Below, piece by piece: positions 46,183-54,526 of a stretch of 64,000 bases of DNA. Origin of the DNA: Streptomyces sp. TBY4 (lineage in GTDB: Bacteria > Actinomycetota > Actinomycetes > Streptomycetales > Streptomycetaceae); assembly GCF_024213195.1 (NCBI RefSeq), contig NZ_JANAVF010000001.1, forward strand, positions 849,151 to 913,150, read 5' to 3'. Below the pieces are notes generated by a model that worked only from the letters and a program-made list of their open reading frames with translations, was not told where the DNA came from and did not search any database. A program made the position numbers and the translations under genes. How positions within the stretch are numbered: the stretch's first letter is position 1; every line of letters starts with the position of its first letter.

Positions 46183-47256
46183 ATGAACTCGGCCATTTCC
46201 GCCATCGACGACACGGACCGGGCACTCGTCCACGCACTCCAGCTGGCACCGCGCGCCAGCTGGGAGCTGCTGGGGCCGGTCCTCGGCGCGCGCCCGGACA
46301 CCCTGGCACGCCGCTGGGAGCGGCTCACCCGGGCCGGCGAGGCGTGGATGAGCGGACTCGGGCTGCGCACCGGCGCCACGATGCCCTGCATGGCGTGGGT
46401 GGAGATCACGTGCACCGCGGGCACCTCGCCTTCGGTGGGGGACGTACTCGTGGCGGATCCGCACGCCCTGGGGGTCGAGCACACGACCGGGAGCCGGGAC
46501 CTGCTCGTCTTCGTGGCCGTACCCGACCTGCCGACGCTGTACTCCTACCTGTCCTGCCGGGTGCAGCGGATCCCGGGCGTGGTCGGCACCCGCACCTCGA
46601 TGGTGACGGCCGTGCACTACGCCCCCGACCGGTGGCGCCTGGACCAGCTGACCCCGGGCCAGATCACCCTGCTGACCAGGCGGACCCGGCGGCCGGCGGC
46701 TTCCACCGCCCCGGACCGGTCTGCGGTGGCTCCGCTCCAGCCGGAGGACCGGCCGCTGGTCCTGGCCCTGGCCTCGGACGCGCGGCGCACCGTGGCCTCG
46801 CTGGCCCGGGAGTTCGGGATGAGCGAGTCGACCGTACGGCGCCGCCTGGCGCGGCTGGAGAACGGGCAGAGCCTGCGCTACAGCTGCGCGCTGACCTCCG
46901 GGCTGTCGGGGTGGCCGGTGTCGGCGACGCTGTGGGCGGAGGCCTCCGAATTCGAGCTCGCCGACTGCGCGGCGGTCGCCGCGGGGCTGCGCGAGACCCG
47001 TGTCTGCATGTCCGTCAGCGGCCCCTGGAACTTCATGATCGGTGCCCGGCTGCGCACGGTGGAGGACCTCTCCCGCTACACGGCGGAGCTCACCCGACGG
47101 CTGCCGGGCCTGCGCATCACGGACTCGGCGGTGGCCCTTCAGGTGCGCAAGTCGGAGGCCCAGGAACTGGACCGCCGCGGCCACCGCGTGCGCACCGTCA
47201 CCCCGGACATCTGGTCGAACCCGGTCCCGGCCCAATCCAGCCCCGCCGGCTTTTGA
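46183..47256 (+). CDS. Double-HTH Lrp/AsnC-family regulator
   Basis: A 357-residue protein made of two Lrp-like halves. The first HTH (about 8-55) is followed by a ligand-type domain to about 150; the second HTH (about 187-235, L-A-R-E-F-G-M-S-E-S-T-V-R-R-R-L) is followed by a second one. Such double proteins are common in actinobacteria and usually bind amino acids. The last codons (A-Q-S-S-P-A-G-F and stop) lie inside a dispersed repeat, so the C terminus was probably altered by its insertion. Targets are unknown; the divergent ATPase gene is a candidate. Confidence 0.8.
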   Translation: MNSAISAIDDTDRALVHALQLAPRASWELLGPVLGARPDTLARRWERLTRAGEAWMSGLGLRTGATMPCMAWVEITCTAGTSPSVGDVLVADPHALGVEHTTGSRDLLVFVAVPDLPTLYSYLSCRVQRIPGVVGTRTSMVTAVHYAPDRWRLDQLTPGQITLLTRRTRRPAASTAPDRSAVAPLQPEDRPLVLALASDARRTVASLAREFGMSESTVRRRLARLENGQSLRYSCALTSGLSGWPVSATLWAEASEFELADCAAVAAGLRETRVCMSVSGPWNFMIGARLRTVEDLSRYTAELTRRLPGLRITDSAVALQVRKSEAQELDRRGHRVRTVTPDIWSNPVPAQSSPAGF

Positions 47257-47260
47257 GGCG
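47234..47260. repeat. Dispersed streptomycete repeat, copy 2
   Basis: The same 27-bp element as at 32472-32498, differing by one base (GGCTTTT instead of GGCGTTT). It supplies the last codons and the TGA stop of the Lrp-like gene. Confidence 0.75.
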
Positions 47261-47413
47261 CGGGGTCCGGGGCGGAGCCCCGGGGACCTCGGACGGAGCC
47301 GGCCCGCCACGTCACCCACGGAGCCCAGGACGCGTACGGCGGTGCGGACGCCAACCCCGCAGTGGGTGACGTACGCACCGCCGTATCGCGCGCACCGGCC
47401 GGGAACAGCCCGG

Positions 47414-48820
47414 TCAGTGCACCAGTACCGGATCCGGGGCGGCCTGGGCCGATCCCTTCTTGGCACCGAGGTGGTTGAAGGCCAGGTTCAGCAGGATGGC
47501 CACGACGCAGCCCGTGCTGATGCCCGAGTCGAGGACGACCAACAGGTCCTCGGGGAAGGCGTGGTAGAAGCCGGGGGCGGCGATCGGGATCAGGCCGATG
47601 CCGAGCGAGGCGGCGACGATCAGGGCGTTCTCGCCCGTCTCCATGGCCGCGCCGGCCAGGGTCTGGATGCCGCTGGCGGCCACCGAGCCGAAGAGGACGA
47701 TGCCCGCGCCGCCGAGGACCGGCAGCGGGACGACGCCGATGACGGAGGCGGCGATCGGACAGAGGCCGAGCAGGATCAGGATGCCGCCGCCGGCCGCGAC
47801 GACGAACCGGCTGCGCACCTTGGTCATGGCCACGAGGCCGATGTTCTGCGCGAAGGCGCTGCACATGAACCCGTTGAACAGCGGGCTGAGCGCACTGCCC
47901 AGGGTGTCGGCGCGCAGGCCGCCCTCGATGGTCTTCGCGTCCGCCGGACGGCCGACGATCTTGCCCAGCGCGAGGATGTCGGCGGTGGACTCGGTCATGC
48001 AGACCAGCATGACGATGCACATGGAGATGATCGCGGCGACCTGGAACTGCGGGGCCCCGAAGTGGAACGGCGTGGGGAAGCCGACGAGATCGGCGTTCCG
48101 GACGGCGTCGAAGTTGGTCATGCCCAGCGGCAGCGCTATGAGCGTGCCGGCGACCAGGCCGAGGAGGATGGAGATCTGCTGGAGGAAGCCGCGCAGGAAC
48201 TTGCGCATCAGCAGGACGATCGCGAGGGTGACGGCCGCCATGGCGATGTTCTTCATCGAGCCGTAGTCGGCGGCGGTGCTGTTGCCGCCCTGCGACCAGT
48301 TGAAGGCCACGGGGAGCAGCGAGACGCCGATCAGGGTGATGACCGTACCGGTGACGACCGGCGGGAAGAACCGCACCAGTTTGCCGAAGTACGGGGCGGC
48401 GAAGAAGCCGAGGACTCCGGCGACGATGATCGCGCCGAAGATGATCGGGATGGCGTTGTCGCCCTCGCCCTTGCCGATGGCGATCATCGGGGTCACACCG
48501 GCGAAGGAGACGCCGTTGACGAAGGGGAGTTTGGCGCCGATCTTCCAGAACCCGAGGGTCTGGAGGAGGGTGGCGAGTCCTGCGGTGAAGAGCGAGGCCC
48601 CCATCAGGAAGGCGGTCTCGGTGGCGGAGAGTCCCACGGCCGGGCCGACGATCATGGGCGGGGCGACTACACCCGCGTACATGGCGGCCACGTGCTGGAG
48701 CCCACTGGTGAACATCTTCAGCGGGGGCAGGGTCTCGTCGACCGGGTGCTTCCCCCCGGAGTCGTCCGCGACCTGCGGTACTGCGACTGCGTCTTTGCGA
48801 AACCTGGGCGCCTGGGCCAC
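47414..48820 (-). CDS. NCS2 purine permease (urate/xanthine type)
   Basis: A 468-residue transporter with about 14 membrane helices: G-L-Q-H-V-A-A-M-Y-A-G in the first helix (the substrate-related Q-H), F-V-N-G-V-S-F-A-G in the half-helix, and E-S-T-A-D-I and S-A-F-A-Q-N later, motifs of nucleobase-ascorbate (NAT) carriers. It should take up urate or xanthine with protons or Na+. The GTG at 48820 follows GGAGG by five bases; the open frame upstream holds no helix. Its position next to 8-oxoguanine deaminase and the uricase operon supports a purine substrate. Confidence 0.9.
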   Translation of the reverse strand: MAQAPRFRKDAVAVPQVADDSGGKHPVDETLPPLKMFTSGLQHVAAMYAGVVAPPMIVGPAVGLSATETAFLMGASLFTAGLATLLQTLGFWKIGAKLPFVNGVSFAGVTPMIAIGKGEGDNAIPIIFGAIIVAGVLGFFAAPYFGKLVRFFPPVVTGTVITLIGVSLLPVAFNWSQGGNSTAADYGSMKNIAMAAVTLAIVLLMRKFLRGFLQQISILLGLVAGTLIALPLGMTNFDAVRNADLVGFPTPFHFGAPQFQVAAIISMCIVMLVCMTESTADILALGKIVGRPADAKTIEGGLRADTLGSALSPLFNGFMCSAFAQNIGLVAMTKVRSRFVVAAGGGILILLGLCPIAASVIGVVPLPVLGGAGIVLFGSVAASGIQTLAGAAMETGENALIVAASLGIGLIPIAAPGFYHAFPEDLLVVLDSGISTGCVVAILLNLAFNHLGAKKGSAQAAPDPVLVH

Positions 48821-49236
48821 GGCTTCCTCCGAACTGTTAAACACGCCGGCAGGGACGTGATGTGTCTGGGAGGTGATGCGAAAGCTGTGCGAGTCGAGCT
48901 CTGTATGGAGTTGTGGGGGTGCTGCGAATACTTGTCCCAAGGGGTGCGGAAACGATTCGCCCGAGGCGTTTCCACGCGTTGGCGGCCCTGGAGCCGCCGG
49001 TGAGGAAGTCAAAAAGAGCTGGAGGTGCCGTAGCAGTGGCGCGATACGCGGGCTGCGGGCTCGCGGCACGAGCTGCGGGGCTCATGGCACGACCTGCGGA
49101 GCAACTGGCACGAGTCACCGCTCCCGGGGCGCCCTCGGAAAAACCTCGGGCGCTACCCGGGAACAGCTGCCGCGGACCCCGCTCGGGTCCACGGCCGCCG
49201 GCCGGGGGCCGTCCCCCCCGGCCGGACTCCGTGGGA
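48821..49236. other. Permease upstream region with tandem repeats
   Basis: A 416-bp space between the permease start and the 8-oxoguanine deaminase stop, both on the minus strand. It contains three tandem units of 20-21 bp (49052-49113), each ending GGCACGA. I found neither of the two cluster operators here, nor a gene I would support. Confidence 0.6.
49052..49113. repeat. Three tandem 20-21 bp units
   Basis: Units at 49052-49071, 49072-49092 and 49093-49113, each running from (G/C)CTGCGG to GGCACGA. Spacing of 21 bp is two helical turns, so a protein-binding array is possible. Confidence 0.6.
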
Positions 49237-50640
49237 TCAGGCCTGCGCGGAGATCCGCGCGAGGCGCTGGGCCTCTTCCCGCGTGGACACGGCGATGGCG
49301 TCCTCGTCGGCGAAGAGCAGACGGTTGTTCTCGACGATCTGCTTGCCGTTCACGAACGACGCGGTGACCGGGGCCGCCGCACCGAAGACCAGCGCGGTGA
49401 CCGGGTCGGCGATCGAGGAGTGCAGGAAGGTGTTCAGGTTCCACAGCACCAGGTCGGCGCACTTGCCGACCTCCAGCGAACCGATGTTGTCGGCGCGGCC
49501 GAGGACCTGGGCGCCACCGAAGGTGCCGAGGCGCAGGGCCTGGCGGGCGTTCAGGGCACGCTCGCGGTGGACCGGGTTCAGACGGTTGATGAGCAGCGCG
49601 TTGCGCAGCTCGGTGTGCAGCTCACCGGACTCGTTCGAGGCGGTGCCGTCCACGCCGAGGCCGACCGGGACACCGGCGGCGAGCATGTCCGGGACGCGGG
49701 CGATGCCGGCGGCCAGACGGGCGTTGGAGGACGGGCAGTGCGCGACACCGGTCTTGGTACGGGCGAACGCGGCGATGTCGGAGTCGTTCATGTGGACGCT
49801 GTGCGCCATCCACACGTCCTCGCCGAGCCAGCCGGTCGACTCGAAGTAGTCGGTCGGGCCCATGCCGAACAGTTCCTTGCAGAACTGCTCTTCCTCGACG
49901 GTCTCCGAGCCGTGCGTGTGCATGCGCACACCCAGGCGGCGGGCCAGCTCGGCACCCTGCTTCAGCAGCTCGGTGGAGACCGAGAAGGGGGAGCACGGGG
50001 CGACGGCGACCTGGGTCATCGCGTCGAAGGAGGCGTCGTGGTACTTCTTCACGGTCGCCTCGGTGTCCGCGAGGGCACCTTCGAGGGTCTCGACCGCGTG
50101 GTCCGGCGGCAGGCCGCCGTCCTTCTCGCTGCGGTCCATCGAGCCGCGGGCGAGGGTGAAGCGGACGCCCATCTCGGACGCGGCGCGGATGATCGACCCG
50201 GAGAGGTCGCCCGAGCCCTTGGGGAAGACGTAGTGGTGGTCCATCGCGGTGGTGACGCCACCCTTGGCCATCGCGGCGAGGGAGCCCTGCGCGGCCGTGT
50301 ACGTCATCTGCTCGTCGATGCGCGCCCACGTCGGGTAGAGCGCAACCAGCCAGTTGAAGAGGTTGTGGTCGGTGGCCAGACCACGCGTGATCCACTGGTA
50401 GAAGTGGTGGTGCGTGTTGACCAGACCGGGAGTCACGAGGTGCCCGGTGCCGTCGATGCGGCGGACGACGTTCTCGAGGTTCTCGGGGGCCTTGCCCGCG
50501 CCGACGAACTCGATCTTGTTACCGGCGACGACCACGTGACCCGAGGCGTACTCGGTGTCGTTGGCGTCGACGGTCGCAATCGCACAGTTTTCGATGACGA
50601 TGCGCTCTACGGCGCTGTCATTGGCTGCCGATGCTGCCAT
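49237..50640 (-). CDS. 8-oxoguanine deaminase (amidohydrolase)
   Basis: A 467-residue amidohydrolase: metal motif N-T-H-H-H-F-Y-Q-W, H-T-H-G-S-E-T, M-A-H-S-V-H-M and the catalytic Asp in G-V-D-G-T-A-S-N-E. The closest known families are 8-oxoguanine deaminase and guanine deaminase; the H-H-H-F-Y-Q-W segment fits the former. It converts 8-oxoguanine to urate, feeding uricase next door. The ATG at 50640 follows GAGGAAG by six bases. It is downstream of the uricase operon with a 209-bp gap. Confidence 0.85.
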   Translation of the reverse strand: MAASAANDSAVERIVIENCAIATVDANDTEYASGHVVVAGNKIEFVGAGKAPENLENVVRRIDGTGHLVTPGLVNTHHHFYQWITRGLATDHNLFNWLVALYPTWARIDEQMTYTAAQGSLAAMAKGGVTTAMDHHYVFPKGSGDLSGSIIRAASEMGVRFTLARGSMDRSEKDGGLPPDHAVETLEGALADTEATVKKYHDASFDAMTQVAVAPCSPFSVSTELLKQGAELARRLGVRMHTHGSETVEEEQFCKELFGMGPTDYFESTGWLGEDVWMAHSVHMNDSDIAAFARTKTGVAHCPSSNARLAAGIARVPDMLAAGVPVGLGVDGTASNESGELHTELRNALLINRLNPVHRERALNARQALRLGTFGGAQVLGRADNIGSLEVGKCADLVLWNLNTFLHSSIADPVTALVFGAAAPVTASFVNGKQIVENNRLLFADEDAIAVSTREEAQRLARISAQA

Positions 50641-50849
50641 GGGACTTCCTCGTGCTTTCAGTGGCGGTGCGGGCACGGCAAAACCCAGGGGATTTGAGTG
50701 CCGGAGCCGGGGGCCTTGACAGCTGACAGTACTGCCGCCCCGTGTGGTGCGTCCGGGTGCCGATTCAGGAAGTTCAAACGTGTCGAGAGTGCTGACGGGT
50801 GTCGCGCCGCCCCGGGGCCACTGCGGAGCCCCGGGACGCGCGTGCCACA

Positions 50850-51773
50850 TCAGAGGTTGGTCATGTCCACGGGGATACGGGCGTCTACGCCGTCGCGGAG
50901 GACCGTCGCCTCGATCAGACCGTAAGGACGGTCCGCGGCGAAGTAGACCTCGTTGTCGTTCTTGAGACCGAAGGGCTCGAGGTCGACGAGGAAGTGGTGC
51001 TTGTTCGGGAGCGAGAAGCGAACCTCGTCGATCTCCGAACGGTGGTTGATGATGCGCGAACCCATCTGGTACAGGGTCTGCTGCAGCGACAGGGAGTAGG
51101 TCTCCGCGAAGGCCTGCAGCATGTGCTTGCGGGTCTCGGCGTAGGACTTCTCCCAGTTGGGCATCCGCTGGTCGTCGTCCGACCAGCTGAAGCGCCAGCG
51201 GGCCGACACCTGGGTGGCGAGGATGCGGTCGTACGCTTCCTTCAGGGTCGTGTACTTGTCCTTCACGTAACCCCAGAACTCGGAGTTCGTGGAGTTCATG
51301 ACGACGAGGTCCTTGAGGCCGGAGATGACCTCCCAGTTCTTGCCGTCGTACGTGATCTGGGTGACGCGGGTCTCGCCGCCGTTGCGGACGAACGAGTGGT
51401 TCACCTCGTCGGAGCCGATGAACTTCGAGTTGGCGTCCGAGGTGGCGATCCGGGACCAGGAGTACTCCTCGATCCGGATGCGCGCCTTCTGGATCGGCTC
51501 CTGGCTGTTGACGAACCAGCGCGCCAGGTGGATGCCGAACTGCTCGGCGGACTCGATGCCGTACTCCTTGGCGAACGCGTACACCGTGTTCTTGGTGGTG
51601 TCCGTCGGAAGGACGTTGGCGTTCGAGCCGGAGTAGTGGACGTCGTCCATGTCGCCGGAGAGGGCGACCGAGACGTTCAGGTCCTTGATGTGGTGGGTGT
51701 CGCCGTCCCGCGTGATCTTGACAACGCGGTTCTCTGCTTTGCCGTACTGGTTCTGGCCCAGAATGGTGGCCAT
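50850..51773 (-). CDS. Urate oxidase (uricase)
   Basis: A 307-residue cofactor-free oxidase with Lys12 in G-K-A-E-N-R-V, Thr57-Asp58 in P-T-D-T-T-K-N-T, His in N-K-H-H-F-L, and the family end F-G-L-K-N-D-N-E-V-Y-F-A-A-D-R-P-Y-G. It oxidises urate to 5-hydroxyisourate and makes H2O2. It starts one base after the uraH stop, so it is translated from the same message. Catalase downstream in the cluster would remove the peroxide. Confidence 0.95.
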   Translation of the reverse strand: MATILGQNQYGKAENRVVKITRDGDTHHIKDLNVSVALSGDMDDVHYSGSNANVLPTDTTKNTVYAFAKEYGIESAEQFGIHLARWFVNSQEPIQKARIRIEEYSWSRIATSDANSKFIGSDEVNHSFVRNGGETRVTQITYDGKNWEVISGLKDLVVMNSTNSEFWGYVKDKYTTLKEAYDRILATQVSARWRFSWSDDDQRMPNWEKSYAETRKHMLQAFAETYSLSLQQTLYQMGSRIINHRSEIDEVRFSLPNKHHFLVDLEPFGLKNDNEVYFAADRPYGLIEATVLRDGVDARIPVDMTNL

Positions 51774-51774
51774 G

Positions 51775-52167
51775 CTAGCTCCCTCGGTAAACGGAGTAGC
51801 CGAACGGGTTGAGCAGCAGCGGTACGTGGTAGTGCTCGCCCGGGTTCACCGCGAAGGTGATGGTGACCTCGGGGAAGAACGCACCGCTGTCCCTTACGCG
51901 GGGGGCGTCCTGCTGTGCCTCGGCGGCTTGCTTCTTGGAGAAGTACGTCTCGGTCTCGAAGTCGAGACGCACGTGGGTGGTGCCCTCCGGCAGAGCCGGC
52001 AGGTCCTTGCAGCGCCCGTCCGCATCGGTGGCGGAGCCGCCCAGGGCCGCCCACTCGCCGTCGAGACCCGTACGGGCCGACAGGGAGATCGCGACGCCTT
52101 CGGCGGGCTTTCCGATGCTGGTGTCCAGGATGTGCGTGGACACCGACGCGGTGGTCTCAGTGCTCAT
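51775..52167 (-). CDS. uraH: 5-hydroxyisourate hydrolase (transthyretin-like)
   Basis: A 130-residue protein with the transthyretin fold: H-I-L-D-T-S-I-G-K-P-A near the start and the closing P-F-G-Y-S-V-Y-R-G-S, whose Y-R-G-S tail is the enzyme signature distinguishing it from true transthyretin. It hydrolyses 5-hydroxyisourate to OHCU. It is the second gene of the uraD-uraH-uricase operon. Confidence 0.95.
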   Translation of the reverse strand: MSTETTASVSTHILDTSIGKPAEGVAISLSARTGLDGEWAALGGSATDADGRCKDLPALPEGTTHVRLDFETETYFSKKQAAEAQQDAPRVRDSGAFFPEVTITFAVNPGEHYHVPLLLNPFGYSVYRGS

Positions 52168-52175
52168 GCTCGGTC

Positions 52176-52691
52176 TTACTCTCCTTCTACGGATTCCACG
52201 AGGCGGGTCAGGCGAATCCGGTTGATCTTGACGAGCTCGCCACGAGCGATTTCCCGCTCCTGTTCCGGCGAGTTCTCGATCCGGACCTTGACCGCGTCCC
52301 GCATGAACTCACCGGTCGCACCGGTGGCGCAGATGAGGAAGACGTGGCCGAACTTCTCCTGGTACGCCAGGTTCAGTTCGAGGAGCTCGGACTTGAGCTC
52401 CTCCGAGGCACCGGCCATGCCACGCTGCTCGCGGGCGGAGGTCGGGTCCCCCGGCTTCGGCCGGCCGATCGGCGCGTGTCCGCCCATCGCCTCGCCCAGG
52501 TCCTCCGCGGTGAGCTCGGCCATGGCGGCCTCGTTCGCGGAGAACAGGGTGTCGGCGCTGGTGAAGGGGCGCTGGGCGAGCAGCTTGCTGCCCCATGCCG
52601 AGCTGGCACACACCTCGTGGAGCTCGGCCGTGGCCGCGCTGTCGTCCAAGGCGTTGAACCGGGTGAGACCCGGGGTCGGACTCGAAGTCAC
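52176..52691 (-). CDS. uraD: OHCU decarboxylase
   Basis: A 171-residue all-helical enzyme with catalytic His72 in G-G-H-A-P-I-G-R-P, the C-S-S-x-W-x-x-K-L region, and F-L-I-C-A-T-G late. It decarboxylates OHCU to S-allantoin. The GTG at 52691 follows GGAGG by six bases. It is the first gene of the urate operon, behind a strong promoter and a TCAAC operator. A second copy of the H-P-I-G type enzyme is not present. Confidence 0.93.
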   Translation of the reverse strand: MTSSPTPGLTRFNALDDSAATAELHEVCASSAWGSKLLAQRPFTSADTLFSANEAAMAELTAEDLGEAMGGHAPIGRPKPGDPTSAREQRGMAGASEELKSELLELNLAYQEKFGHVFLICATGATGEFMRDAVKVRIENSPEQEREIARGELVKINRIRLTRLVESVEGE

Positions 52692-52734
52692 GGTAGGCCT
52701 CCGTGGCCTGTTGTTGCTTTGACGGGCTGCGCAT

Positions 52735-52763
52735 AGCTAACGCCCTCGACAACACGGCGTCAA
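52735..52763 (-). promoter_or_regulatory. uraD operon promoter
   Basis: On the minus strand TTGACG (52763-52758), 17 bases, TTAGCT (52740-52735). The same hexamers and spacing are found at gcl. Transcription should begin near 52728, giving a leader of about 37 bases. Confidence 0.75.
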
Positions 52764-52774
52764 CACTTTGTTGA
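52760..52774. promoter_or_regulatory. TCAAC-box operator at uraD
   Basis: TCAACACTTTGTTGA, perfect arms. It overlaps the -35 element of the uraD promoter, so a bound protein would block RNA polymerase. Confidence 0.78.
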
Positions 52775-52792
52775 AACTTCCCGTACACAAAA

Positions 52793-52821
52793 GCCGCCGC
52801 CCGGGTGAATTGGGCGGCGGC
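52793..52821 (-). terminator. Terminator after the HTH gene
   Basis: A perfect 10-bp stem GCCGCCGCCC with a nine-base loop. On the minus strand it is followed by TTTTGT, a proper intrinsic terminator 25 bases past the stop. It insulates the uraD promoter from the upstream pair. Confidence 0.85.
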
Positions 52822-52845
52822 TCGTCACGGTGAGTCAATCAGGAT

Positions 52846-53244
52846 TCACTCTTGGTTGGTCGCTCCGGACCCTTTGGGAGCGTTTGAGTCCCGGTTCAAG
52901 TAGTTGTAGACGGTGAAGCGGCTCACGCCCAGGGCACCTGCGACCGTCTCCACACCGTGCCGGACCGAGAAGGCGCCGCGCGCCTCCAGTATCCGCACGA
53001 CGTCCTGCTTGGACTTCCGGTCGAGCTGGGACAACGGTACGCCGTGCCGGCGCTCCAGCGCGGCCAGGATGTGGTCCAGCGAGTCGGAGAGCTGCGGGAG
53101 CCGTACGGCCAGCAGCTCCTGACCCTCCCAGGCGAGCACGACGTCGTCGGGCTGGGCCAGGGACGGATCCATCAGCTCGCCGCCCATCGCGTCCACCAGC
53201 GGCTTGACCGCGGCGACGAAGGGGTGGTCCCGGGGCTCTGTCAT
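52846..53244 (-). CDS. Small HTH protein with DauR/YheO-like C terminus
   Basis: A 132-residue protein. Its C-terminal third (about 80-118) has D-R-K-S-K-Q-D-V-V-R-I-L-E-A-R-G-A-F and V-S-R-F-T-V-Y-N-Y-L-N-R, as in the HTH_22 domain of DauR/YheO regulators. The N-terminal part is shorter than a full PAS domain. It overlaps the upstream small gene (ATGA) and lies directly before the urate operon, so it is a candidate for one of the two operators in this cluster. That assignment is inference. Confidence 0.78.
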   Translation of the reverse strand: MTEPRDHPFVAAVKPLVDAMGGELMDPSLAQPDDVVLAWEGQELLAVRLPQLSDSLDHILAALERRHGVPLSQLDRKSKQDVVRILEARGAFSVRHGVETVAGALGVSRFTVYNYLNRDSNAPKGSGATNQE

Positions 53245-53501
53245 GGCGCCTCCTCCCCGATCACGTTGACCTGGAGCGAAACGCGCGTCGCTCCTGCCTC
53301 CAGGGAGTTGCGCAGCAGCGCGGTGACCGCGGTCAGCACCGCTTCGGACTCCCCCTCGGCCGTGTTGCCGAACGGGCCGACATCCACCGCGTCCAGCTGG
53401 GCCGTCTGGATGACCTCGCGGGCGGCTACGGCATGGGCGGGGGCCTCTTCAAGATCGAAGGGCTCGGTCGTGAACTCCACTCTCAATCGCACGCCGCTCA
53501 A
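53241..53501 (-). CDS. Small ferredoxin-like-fold protein, unknown function
   Basis: An 86-residue protein with a central G-P-F-G-N-T-A-E-G-E segment and a beta-rich C terminus (V-S-L-Q-V-N-V-I-G). The pattern recalls the YkoF/MTH1187 thiamine-binding fold (ferredoxin-like), but similarity by eye is weak. It is translationally coupled to the HTH gene that follows, so the pair may be a sensor and a regulator. No signal or membrane segment. Confidence 0.6.
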   Translation of the reverse strand: MSGVRLRVEFTTEPFDLEEAPAHAVAAREVIQTAQLDAVDVGPFGNTAEGESEAVLTAVTALLRNSLEAGATRVSLQVNVIGEEAP

Positions 53502-53537
53502 GCTACCTGGCAGTCCGGACTTTTCGGGAGGCGGTAC

Positions 53538-53567
53538 TTGACAACCATGCCGCCGTGCTTGCAGTCT
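53538..53567 (+). promoter_or_regulatory. Candidate hyi promoter
   Basis: TTGACA (53538-53543), spacer 18, CAGTCT (53562-53567). The -35 is perfect, the -10 weak. A TTCC-box lies downstream. Confidence 0.4.
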
Positions 53568-53587
53568 TCCATCAGGCAGAAACTAAC

Positions 53588-53602
53588 TTCCGCAATACGG
53601 AA
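53588..53602. promoter_or_regulatory. TTCC-box operator at hyi
   Basis: TTCCGCAATACGGAA, perfect arms. It touches the ribosome-binding region (AAGGAG begins at 53601), 17 bases before the ATG, so it could repress both transcription and initiation access. Confidence 0.75.
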
Positions 53603-53618
53603 GGAGCGCACACCCCTC

Positions 53619-54452
53619 ATGGGATACACGGACCAGCGCTTCGATGTAAATCTTTCGATCCTCTTCACGGAACTCCCGCTCCTGGAGCGTCCCGCGGCCG
53701 CCGCCGCAGCGGGCTTCACGGCGGTCGAGCTGTGGTGGCCCTGGATCGAGACCCCCACCCCCGCTCAGGAGGAGCTCGACGCCCTCAAGAAGGCTCTTGA
53801 GGACGCCGGCACCCAGCTGGTGGGCCTGAACTTCTACGCCGGCCAGCTGCCGGGTCCGGACCGCGGCGCGGTCTCGGTTCCCGGTGAGGAGTCGGAGCGC
53901 TTCAACGCCAACATCAACGTGGCCGCGGACTTCGCCGCCTCGGTGGGCTGCAAGGCGCTGAACGCCCTCTACGGCAACCGCGTCGAAGGCGTGGACCCGG
54001 CCGTTCAGGACGAGCTCGCGCTGAAGAACCTGGTCGTGGCGGCTCAGGCCGCGGACCGCGTCGGCGCGATCCTCCTGATCGAGACCCTGAACAAGCCCGA
54101 GTCGCCGCTCTACCCCCTGGTGAGCGCCCCGGCCGGCATCGAGGTAGTGGACAAGGTGAACGAGGCCACCGGCCTCGGGAACGCCAAGTTCCTGCTCGAC
54201 CTGTACCACCTGGCGATGAACGATGAGGACCTCTCCGAGGTCATCGAAAAGTACGCCGCCAAGACCGGGCACGTCCAGATTGCGGACAAGCCGGGCCGCG
54301 GTGCCCCCGGCACCGGCGAGCTGCCCCTCGAAGAGCTGCTCGACCAGCTCCAGAAGGCCGGCTACCAGGGCTTTGTCGGTCTCGAGTACAAGGCCGCCGA
54401 CGCCGCCGCCTCCTTCGCGTGGCTGCCCGAAGAGGCCCGCGCCGCGAAGTAA
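53619..54452 (+). CDS. hyi: Hydroxypyruvate isomerase
   Basis: A 277-residue TIM-barrel protein of the xylose-isomerase-like group: F-D-V-N-L-S-I-L-F-T-E-L-P-L-L at the start, V-E-L-W-W-P-W, metal-binding Glu in L-L-I-E-T-L-N, D-L-Y-H-L, H-V-Q-I-A-D and G-L-E-Y. It interconverts tartronate semialdehyde and hydroxypyruvate. The ATG start lies 12 bases after GGAG, rather far. Followed by glxR with 74 bases between, likely one operon. Confidence 0.92.
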   Translation: MGYTDQRFDVNLSILFTELPLLERPAAAAAAGFTAVELWWPWIETPTPAQEELDALKKALEDAGTQLVGLNFYAGQLPGPDRGAVSVPGEESERFNANINVAADFAASVGCKALNALYGNRVEGVDPAVQDELALKNLVVAAQAADRVGAILLIETLNKPESPLYPLVSAPAGIEVVDKVNEATGLGNAKFLLDLYHLAMNDEDLSEVIEKYAAKTGHVQIADKPGRGAPGTGELPLEELLDQLQKAGYQGFVGLEYKAADAAASFAWLPEEARAAK

Positions 54453-54526
54453 GCGGAAAAGTCCGGGCGAACAGCCAGGCACCTGACGAACTTTTCGTAC
54501 GAAGCATTAAGAGAAGGACCCTCATC

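Noticed and set aside
48821..49069. N-terminal extension of the purine permease to an upstream ATG
   Set aside because: The extra 83 codons show no membrane helix or conserved motif, and a strong GGAGG precedes the GTG at 48820.
53588..53602. The TTCC palindrome at hyi read as a terminator
   Set aside because: Arms are only five bases and it lies just upstream of a start codon; the match to the gcl and katA boxes explains it better.
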